This document shows positions 7,466 through 11,973 of a stretch of DNA of 11,973 nucleotides, one piece after another (position 1 is the first letter of the stretch; each line of letters begins with the position of its first letter). The notes under the pieces were generated by a model, which worked only from the letters and a program-made list of their open reading frames with translations, made no database searches and was not told the DNA's origin. The stretch is from assembly GCA_017471085.1 (NCBI GenBank), contig JAFUWW010000031.1:1-11973 (forward strand). The letters run 5' to 3'. The position numbers and the translations under genes were made by a program. The stretch is from Bacteroidales bacterium. GTDB lineage: Bacteria > Bacteroidota > Bacteroidia > Bacteroidales > UBA932.

Positions 7466-8419
7466 ATGACAATTGTATTGCTGCTGGTCGGTCTGGGACT
7501 GATTGTCCTGGGCGCAGACTGGCTTGTGGACGGTGCTTCCGGGATTGCCCGGAAGGCCGGTGTAAGTGAATTTGTGATAGGGCTTACGATCGTAGGCTTC
7601 GGGACATCCTGTCCTGAGCTGGTCGTGAGTTTGACCGGGGCTTTCCAGGGCAATGCCGATATAGCCGTCGGCAATGTGATGGGCTCCAACATGTTCAACA
7701 CCTTGTTTATTCTTGGGCTTACGTCGCTCATTGTACCCGTGGCGATGACTGATGCCAACCGAAGACGGGACATTCCGCTGACACTTTTTGTGACGTTTCT
7801 TCTGCTGGTATTCGGTATGAGCCGGTCCTTGTTCGGTATAGGCGCGGCAGACTCTCTGGCACGATGGGAAGGAATCATATTCCTTGCCGTTTTTGCTGCA
7901 TACATATTCTGGTCCTTCCGCTTTTCCGATCCCGATTCATTTCAGGATAATGGGAAGGCGGCCAGGAGGCTCAGTGTGGCGATTATTCTGACGATTGTCG
8001 GTCTTGCGGGCCTTGTGGGCGGAGGAGAGTTGTTCGTCCGGTCTGCAACGAACCTCGCCAGACAGATAGGAGTAAGCGATAAGTTCATTGCCGTGACTGT
8101 CCTGGCAGGAGGAACGTCGCTTCCTGAACTGGCGACCAGCCTGGTGGCTGCGCTCAAGGGACGGGACCAGCTGGCACTGGGAAATATCCTGGGGTCGAAC
8201 GTGTTCAATATCCTTTTGATTCTTGGGGCGTCGGCCTTGGTTACACCGCTTTCATTCGCGTCCGTGACTTTGGTGGATGCTTCTGTACTTCTTCTTAGCG
8301 CCCTCCTGTTGCTTTTGTGGGCATATACCGGCCGAAGGCTTCGGATTGACCGCTGGGAGGGATGTGTTATGCTGGCACTTTTCGCCGCATACTATGTTTA
8401 TCTTTTCTATAAACTTTGA
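7466..8419 (+). CDS. Na+/Ca2+ antiporter, CaCA superfamily (YrbG type)
   Basis: A 317-residue inner-membrane protein with the two inverted CaCA alpha-repeats that form the ion site. The first holds GFGTSCPEL (44-52) and GNVMGSNMFN (69-78); the second holds AGGTSLPEL (214-222) and GNILGSNVFN (239-248). Both essential acidic residues (E51, E221) are there. The hydrophobic segments fit the usual ten helices, with a charged central loop at about 150-168 (SDPDSFQDNGKAARR). Length is normal for bacterial members, which exchange Ca2+ for Na+ or H+ across the membrane. The Cys in GTSCPEL replaces the usual small or aliphatic residue. The start at 7466 places the first helix at the N-terminus. It is the first gene of a tight cluster: the next ATG is 7 bases beyond its stop. 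Confidence 0.93.
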   Translation: MTIVLLLVGLGLIVLGADWLVDGASGIARKAGVSEFVIGLTIVGFGTSCPELVVSLTGAFQGNADIAVGNVMGSNMFNTLFILGLTSLIVPVAMTDANRRRDIPLTLFVTFLLLVFGMSRSLFGIGAADSLARWEGIIFLAVFAAYIFWSFRFSDPDSFQDNGKAARRLSVAIILTIVGLAGLVGGGELFVRSATNLARQIGVSDKFIAVTVLAGGTSLPELATSLVAALKGRDQLALGNILGSNVFNILLILGASALVTPLSFASVTLVDASVLLLSALLLLLWAYTGRRLRIDRWEGCVMLALFAAYYVYLFYKL

Positions 8420-8426
8420 CAATCAT

Positions 8427-8867
8427 ATGGAAATCAAATTCAAGAAGGTCCATACAATGAAGGACCTTATAATATCTACAATCATGGTGGCCGCAGGTGC
8501 CGGCCTGTATTTCGTAAATGCCGGACTGGGCATTCTCGTCGGGGTCTGCGGACTCCTGATGCTGATCTTCTTTAAAGCAGCGTACAAACGTGAGGGAGAT
8601 GATACTGTTCTTCGCAAATCGGCGCTGGACATTTCTCACTCGTGCCGTGATTCTTTGAAGGAATTTCTGGACGGAAAAGAGGTGGAGCCGGAGGTGAACA
8701 CTTCTGTAAATGGCGGTGTCATCCGCCTCGAGGTGTATCACAACGCAGCTGCTTCCGTAGCTTACGCCCAACTGTTCGATTTCTCCAACTATACCTATGT
8801 TCCGGCGACAGAAATCGTGGAACTTCGCGGTAAAAGGGCGGAGTCCCTTATCAGAAAGATTGCGTGA
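8427..8867 (+). CDS. Two-helix membrane protein with soluble C-terminal domain, unknown function
   Basis: 146 residues. After a short basic start (MEIKFKKVHTMK) come two closely spaced hydrophobic helices (about 13-31 LIISTIMVAAGAGLYFVNA and 33-49 LGILVGVCGLLMLIFF). A soluble, probably cytoplasmic domain follows (KREGDDTVLRKSALDISHSC onward) and ends in RAESLIRKIA. No family recognised. The ATG at 8427 is seven bases after the Na+/Ca2+ antiporter stop; a second ATG at 8457, just before the first helix, is a possible alternative start. The frame is also open upstream to 8277, but that part overlaps the antiporter gene. Its position between two cation antiporters suggests an accessory role (inference). 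Confidence 0.72.
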   Translation: MEIKFKKVHTMKDLIISTIMVAAGAGLYFVNAGLGILVGVCGLLMLIFFKAAYKREGDDTVLRKSALDISHSCRDSLKEFLDGKEVEPEVNTSVNGGVIRLEVYHNAAASVAYAQLFDFSNYTYVPATEIVELRGKRAESLIRKIA

Positions 8868-8888
8868 TGGAGAAAGAGCGATGGCTTT

Positions 8889-9005
8889 ATGATGGCACGC
8901 TATTTCGATTATGCTGAATTCATGAACGGTATCAATTATCCGCTGCGTGAGGTGTCTGGACGACAGGTGGCGCGGCTGGAATCATTTGCTTCGGATAAAC
9001 AATGA
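8889..9005 (+). CDS. Small ORF (38 aa) overlapping the antiporter start by ATGA
   Basis: ATGATG at 8889/8892 opens a 38-codon frame (MMARYFDYAEFMNGINY..., ending FASDKQ). Its TGA (9003-9005) overlaps the ATG of the next gene (9002-9004) in the ATGA arrangement typical of translational coupling. It also fills the 134-base gap in an otherwise tight cluster. AGAAAGA at 8870-8876, 12 bases upstream, is a poor ribosome site. The peptide is soluble, aromatic and charged, with no membrane segment. It lies in the same frame as the preceding gene, beyond its TGA at 8865-8867, so it could also be a detached tail of that protein. Not recognised. Confidence 0.45.
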   Translation: MMARYFDYAEFMNGINYPLREVSGRQVARLESFASDKQ

Positions 9006-10597
9006 CAACACTTTTCCTCATCCTCATCGTAGTCGTAATCCTGACCTGTATCCTGTTGAACAATATCTCCGTCCGGATCGGAGTGCCGACCTTGTTGGCA
9101 TTCATCGTGCTGGGTATTGTGTTCGGCAATGTAGGCGCCATTCCGGTATATCTGGACAATCGCAACTTTGCCAAGGACGTGTGCAGCGTTGCGCTGTTGT
9201 TCATCATGTTTTATGGTGGCTTCGGCACGCGCTGGGAGGCGGTGAAGCCGGTGGTGCGGGAGTCTGTGCTGCTGGCATCGTTGGGCGTGGTGGTGACGGC
9301 CGGTCTGACCGGCTTGTTCTGCCATTTTGCACTGCGTTGGGGATGGGCGGAAAGTTTTCTTCTGGGGGCCGTGGTCAGTTCTACGGACGCGGCCTCCGTC
9401 TTTTCCATTCTGAGGGGGAAGAAGCTGGGCCTTAAGAACAATACCGCGCCGATGCTGGAAATGGAAAGCGGGAGCAACGACCCTGCCGCGTATATGCTCA
9501 CGGCCATCATGATTTCCGTCGTGAACGGGACCGCATCGGGGTGGGGGTTGGCCTGGATGGTGTTTGCCCAGATTGTGTTCGGCGTAGGTTTTGGCTGGGC
9601 CATTGCCAAGGGAGCATCCTGGGCGCTGCAGCGGATGCATTTCTCGACGGACGGTTTTGACACGCTCTTCATCTTTGCCGTTGCCATTGCCGCCTACGCC
9701 GTACCGGACCTTCTTGGCGGCAACGGATACCTGAGCGCCTATATCGTGGGCATTATGCTGGGGAACGAGGAGTTCAAGGGAAAACGGTCGCTGGTGGGAT
9801 TCTTCGACGGAGTAACAGGCCTGATGCAGGTTCTGATCTTCTTCATTTTAGGCCTGTTGGCCCGGCCTGCGATGATGCACGAGGCCATCCTGCCTGCGCT
9901 GGCTATATCAGCCTTCCTGCTGCTGGTGGCCCGTCCGGCGACTGTGTTCGGCATCTTGTCGCCTTTCAGGAAATATGCTGCCCGGCAGCAGTGGCTGGTA
10001 TCATTTGTCGGCCTTAGGGGAGCGGCGTCCATTGTATTTGCCATCATGGCTTTCACGGGCACAGGGAACCTGAACAATGATCTTTTCAGCATCGTGTTCT
10101 GCATTGTGCTTATTTCTATTTCCCTCCAAGGTTCGCTGATTCCCCGGGTGGCCCGGAAGCTGGACATGCTGGACACCGGGGATAATGTGATGAAAACTTT
10201 CAACGATTATTCCGAAGGAACGGAGATGCAGTTCGGCCGCATCGACATCGGTCCCGGGAGCAAGTGGAACGGAAAGAAGGTGATGGATCTGGGATTGCCG
10301 GGGAATATGCTGATAGCTTTGGTGATTCGCGGGAAGGAGCGCATTACAGCGAGAGGGGACACCGTACTTCAGGCAGGCGACCGGGTCATTCTGGTAACGA
10401 AGACTTATGAGGATACCGAGACCTTCCTGCTGGAGAAGACTGTCAAGAAAGGCGGGAAACGGGACGGGAAGGCCATCAGTGAATCAAATTCCGACGGACT
10501 GGTCCTGCTGATTCAACGGGGTGAAGAGGAAATCATTCCTCACGGTGATACGGTACTCCTGGCGGGGGATGTGCTGGTGATACTCAAAAGCCGGTAG
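9002..10597 (+). CDS. CPA1-type potassium(sodium)/proton antiporter with C-terminal RCK_C-like domains
   Basis: A 531-residue inner-membrane antiporter resembling the CvrA/NhaP2 group, which exports K+ or Na+ in exchange for H+. Residues 1-380 form about twelve hydrophobic segments. They include the family motifs VVSSTDAASVF (124-134) and the ion-site signature ESGSNDPAA (155-163, N159-D160), plus GLRGAASIVFAI (337-348) in a late helix. The cytoplasmic tail has an RCK_C (TrkA-C) domain at about 408-470 (GDTVLQAGDRVILV). A linker rich in Lys and Gly follows, then a second, shorter copy at about 488-530 (HGDTVLLAGDVLVILK). RCK_C domains bind ligands that gate transport. The start is fixed by the ATGA overlap with the 38-codon ORF. 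It is the last gene of the cluster, converging with the AbiE remnant. Confidence 0.93.
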   Translation: MTTLFLILIVVVILTCILLNNISVRIGVPTLLAFIVLGIVFGNVGAIPVYLDNRNFAKDVCSVALLFIMFYGGFGTRWEAVKPVVRESVLLASLGVVVTAGLTGLFCHFALRWGWAESFLLGAVVSSTDAASVFSILRGKKLGLKNNTAPMLEMESGSNDPAAYMLTAIMISVVNGTASGWGLAWMVFAQIVFGVGFGWAIAKGASWALQRMHFSTDGFDTLFIFAVAIAAYAVPDLLGGNGYLSAYIVGIMLGNEEFKGKRSLVGFFDGVTGLMQVLIFFILGLLARPAMMHEAILPALAISAFLLLVARPATVFGILSPFRKYAARQQWLVSFVGLRGAASIVFAIMAFTGTGNLNNDLFSIVFCIVLISISLQGSLIPRVARKLDMLDTGDNVMKTFNDYSEGTEMQFGRIDIGPGSKWNGKKVMDLGLPGNMLIALVIRGKERITARGDTVLQAGDRVILVTKTYEDTETFLLEKTVKKGGKRDGKAISESNSDGLVLLIQRGEEEIIPHGDTVLLAGDVLVILKSR

Positions 10598-10807
10598 CCG
10601 GACTCTTGATTTGATCAATAAGGGTTTTGGCCCTTTTTCCGGTCCTTTACCTGCTTTGAAACGGTCGTAGGCTGTCATTACGCGGTCAAGATCCAATTCG
10701 CCGGATGCAAGAGCCGTATAAACATCGAAGAGATCGCGTCCTTTCAATCTCTGATACAAGGCACGGACTTTTGTACCGACGAGTTCGTCCAGTTCATAGT
10801 TCGTCAA
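10484..10807 (-). pseudogene. Truncated AbiEii toxin remnant (nucleotidyltransferase part missing)
   Basis: The open frame of 107 codons begins at a TTG (10805-10807) overlapping the end of abiEi. Only its first part, about TNYELDELVGTKVRALYQRL, KGRDLFDVYTAL and on to YDRFKAG (down to roughly 10650), resembles AbiEii. This matches the conserved C-terminal half, where family members read as YxLeELvGTKlRALyQR.KGRDLFDL. AbiEii toxins are normally about 250-300 residues with an N-terminal nucleotidyltransferase fold (GS and DxD motifs) that modifies RNA. None of that is present, so the toxin must be inactive. Beyond about 10650 the frame has no recognisable similarity and runs antisense into the antiporter gene (below 10597), so the native 3' end also seems lost. 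In an intact locus abiEii begins at this same overlap, which points to a deletion just after the abiEi stop. Confidence 0.72.
10620..10638 (+). terminator. Weak intrinsic terminator after the antiporter gene
   Basis: AAGGG (10620-10624), a six-base loop TTTTGG and CCCTT (10631-10635), with T at 10634-10638. The stem is only 5 bp. It lies 23 bases after the antiporter stop, at the right place to end the cluster, and inside the converging AbiEii remnant. Confidence 0.35.
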
Positions 10808-11597
10808 TCTCTATTTCTTGATTTACAAGTACTTTCCATTTTTTATCAACCAGTGCATCTTCAGTAGAAGCGCCGAGCCGGAGAGGCACTGCTTTCATTT
10901 TCAGGCCACCTGATTTCATCAGTCCGAGCAGGTCGTCGGCAAGGCTTTCTTCCTCCAAGACGCAGTCCAGCAGATAGCCGAGCCGCTGGAAGGCAGGGGC
11001 AGGAGCCACCTGCAAGAAAGTTGCATCCAGGTGTGAGAAATCTAACTTCAAGGATAATTCTTCCAGTACCGTTGCGGCGCGAGTGAGTCCGCCGACGTGG
11101 TCCTGATAGGCTATCAGATCAACGGCGGTCAGTTCTGGAGAAGATACATTCAGCCAGCCAGTCGGGACCTCCATACGTTCGACATAATCCATTGGTATCT
11201 GCCGCCGTTCGGCATAGCGGAGGACATAGCCGTCGCGCTCTTTGTCGCGCAGCACCGGCGGCTCAACCATCACCTGGAATCCCATCGGGGCCTGATGTGC
11301 CGCTCCGTGTCGCTCAGCGGCACTCAAAAGCGATACATAGTAGGAGCGCCCGAGATACTGCATCATCCTGTCCAGATTCACTTCCTGAGGGACCGCCTTC
11401 CATAGCCGATATTCTTCCGGAACAACGACATAGAAGCCCCTGCAGGGGGAGAATACTCGCTTTTTGGATACGGCACGTGCAACGGCGTTGTCTATGGCAT
11501 GTGGGGTCATGGAGGGGAACGCCTCTCTCACATCCTCTTTGGAGAACGTGTATCTGCCGCTCGGCGCCTGTCTTTCTATCCAATCAGAAACGCTCAT
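10794..11597 (-). CDS. abiEi: AbiEi family antitoxin / autorepressor
   Basis: A 267-residue protein of the type IV toxin-antitoxin AbiEi family. It has an N-terminal winged-helix DNA-binding domain at about 1-65 (YTFSKEDVREAFPSM, then AIDNAVARAVSKKRVFSPCRGFYVV). The AbiEi core follows (LGRSYYVSLLSAAERHGAAH, ...VSSPELTAVDLIAY...LEEL), and the C-terminus WKVLVNQEIEIDEL is typical of the family. AbiEi proteins repress their own promoter and counteract AbiEii without forming a stable complex. The ATG at 11597 is chosen over an in-frame ATG at 11657. The longer start would place the promoter and its palindromes inside the coding region, and the extra 20 residues do not resemble the family. The gene appears intact, whereas its toxin partner downstream is only a remnant. 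Confidence 0.88.
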   Translation of the reverse strand: MSVSDWIERQAPSGRYTFSKEDVREAFPSMTPHAIDNAVARAVSKKRVFSPCRGFYVVVPEEYRLWKAVPQEVNLDRMMQYLGRSYYVSLLSAAERHGAAHQAPMGFQVMVEPPVLRDKERDGYVLRYAERRQIPMDYVERMEVPTGWLNVSSPELTAVDLIAYQDHVGGLTRAATVLEELSLKLDFSHLDATFLQVAPAPAFQRLGYLLDCVLEEESLADDLLGLMKSGGLKMKAVPLRLGASTEDALVDKKWKVLVNQEIEIDEL

Positions 11598-11615
11598 AGT
11601 TGAATGAGAATGTTC

Positions 11616-11657
11616 TATTCGCTTGCGAATATACACAAAATCTGTGTAATTGCGCAA
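11616..11657 (-). promoter_or_regulatory. abiEi promoter with two abutting palindromes (putative autoregulatory operator)
   Basis: On the - strand a TTG (11655-11657), a 21-base spacer and TATATTCG (11633-11626) form a near-consensus Bacteroidota promoter, with one mismatch in the -7 box. Two perfect inverted repeats cover it: TATTCGC-tt-GCGAATA (11616-11631) over the -7 box and start site, and TACACA-aaatc-TGTGTA (11632-11648) in the spacer. AbiEi proteins are known to repress their own promoters through inverted repeats, so these are good operator candidates. The two palindromes differ in sequence. Confidence 0.6.
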
Positions 11658-11668
11658 GTGAATCGGAA

Positions 11669-11821
11669 TTATTCTTCATGCATAGCCTTCGTCGCGTAGC
11701 GTCTCAGACTCTTTGGTAGGTTCAGTTCGGCTTCAACCTGGGCGAGGATTTCGCGGTGCTTCCGGGCCTGTTTGCGGGCGAATTCGCGGTTCTCTCGGCG
11801 GATGGAGAGGTAGTGCTCATA
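11669..11821 (-). pseudogene. Anonymous C-terminal coding fragment
   Basis: An open stretch of 50 codons between a TAA (11822-11824) and a TAA (11669-11671) reads YEHYLSIRRENREFARKQ, ARKHREILAQVEAELNLPKS, LRRYATKAMHEE. The strongly helical, Arg/Lys/Glu-rich composition looks like genuine protein, but there is no usable start codon near its beginning. It overlaps by a few bases, in another frame, the end of the winged-helix fragment to its right. It is either the frame-shifted tail of that protein or a leftover of another gene. I do not recognise the family. Confidence 0.4.
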
Positions 11822-11973
11822 TTATTTGATAATTGACACCGTCGCGTGTGATTCCGATGCTGGCGGCAATCTGATCGATGGTGATGTAAGGGTCTTTTTC
11901 CATCAATTCCAGCACTCTCTGTGTAGTGGTCAGTGTAGTCTTCTGTGTAGAAGTCTGTGTAGCGCTCTCCGTA
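11817..11973 (-). pseudogene. C-terminal part of a repeat-linker plus winged-helix protein, prematurely ended (5' end outside window)
   Basis: The - strand frame from the window edge to a TGA (11817-11819) gives 51 residues. A four-residue repeat (SATQ, TSTQ, KTTL, TTTQ) is followed by a helix-turn-helix: RVLELMEKDPYITIDQIAAS, IGITRDGVNYQII. From memory, TTQK-type repeats ahead of such a winged helix are common at the C-terminus of AlbA_2/AAA_4-type putative regulators of Bacteroidota. These normally continue after DGVxYH with a further KLKKxGxIxR wing. That wing is missing here: the frame stops two codons after YQ, so the gene is probably broken at its 3' end. Confidence 0.45.
11919..11966. 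repeat. Four tandem 12-bp repeats (CTGTGTAG plus four variable bases)
   Basis: Units start at 11919, 11931, 11943 and 11955. Each begins CTGTGTAG (the second CAGTGTAG), followed by four variable bases. On the - strand each unit encodes four residues of the Thr/Gln linker of the winged-helix protein, so the period keeps the reading frame. Confidence 0.8.

Noticed and set aside
8936..9640. 234-codon open frame on the - strand
   Set aside because: Antisense to the antiporter gene, His/Gln-rich low-complexity translation and no membrane or enzyme motif.
10484..10597. C-terminal part of the AbiEii frame as genuine toxin sequence
   Set aside because: It is antisense to the last codons of the antiporter and shows no AbiEii pattern; another frame ends at a TGA near 10584-10586, so the native toxin end cannot be decided.
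11919..11966. Short regular repeats as a possible CRISPR array or iteron cluster
   Set aside because: The period is only 12 bp with four variable bases, far too short for CRISPR, and it matches a four-residue coding repeat in the winged-helix protein.
1..11973. tRNA, rRNA, riboswitch or complete insertion sequence
   Set aside because: I looked for cloverleaf-like segments, rRNA stretches, transposase motifs and terminal inverted repeats and saw none that I could support.

Overview
The window looks like a chromosomal segment of a fairly GC-rich member of the Bacteroidales (Bacteroidota), probably from a gut or rumen. Four genes are preceded by the Bacteroidota-type -7 box TAnnTTTG or a one-base variant of it, sometimes with a TTG about 20 bp further upstream. 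Shine-Dalgarno sites are weak or absent. The gene content fits too: secreted arabinoxylan-type glycosidases, a DUF5692-like membrane protein and a Cache-HAMP-SpoIIE phosphatase. The genus cannot be named from sequence reading alone.

Layout. (1) 1-714, +: 3' part of a multi-pass membrane protein, closed by a strong hairpin terminator (732-768) shared with the converging next gene. (2) 808-2733, -: membrane sensor phosphatase (extracytoplasmic Cache-like domain, HAMP, PP2C/SpoIIE), divergent from (3) 2889-4583 and 4655-6649, +: a secreted CBM6-GH43-CBM6 enzyme and a secreted GH51 alpha-L-arabinofuranosidase. Each has its own promoter-like element, and there is no SusC/SusD pair in the window. 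(4) 6650-7003: a 69-codon remnant of a GyrI-like (COG4832-type) ligand-binding protein that kept both ends but lost its middle, plus a long hairpin. (5) 7004-10597, +: a small exported protein, then a compact cation-transport cluster: Na+/Ca2+ antiporter, a two-helix membrane protein, a 38-codon ORF and a CPA1-type K+(Na+)/H+ antiporter with two RCK_C-like segments. (6) 10484-11973, -: decaying accessory DNA. It holds an intact AbiEi antitoxin gene with palindromes over its promoter, a remnant of the AbiEii toxin lacking its nucleotidyltransferase part, an anonymous coding fragment, and the interrupted C-terminus of a repeat-linker plus winged-helix protein running off the window.

How the genes work together. 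The GH43/GH51 pair probably acts on arabinose-substituted xylan or arabinan outside the cytoplasm. The cation cluster would couple Ca2+ and monovalent-cation efflux to Na+ or H+ gradients, with two uncharacterised small proteins as possible accessories. The right end is a partly eroded defence/mobile region in which the antitoxin has outlived its toxin. I found no complete new multi-gene system. The best leads are the 38-codon ORF coupled to the antiporter, the orphan AbiEi with its operator-like palindromes, and the internally deleted GyrI-like remnant.
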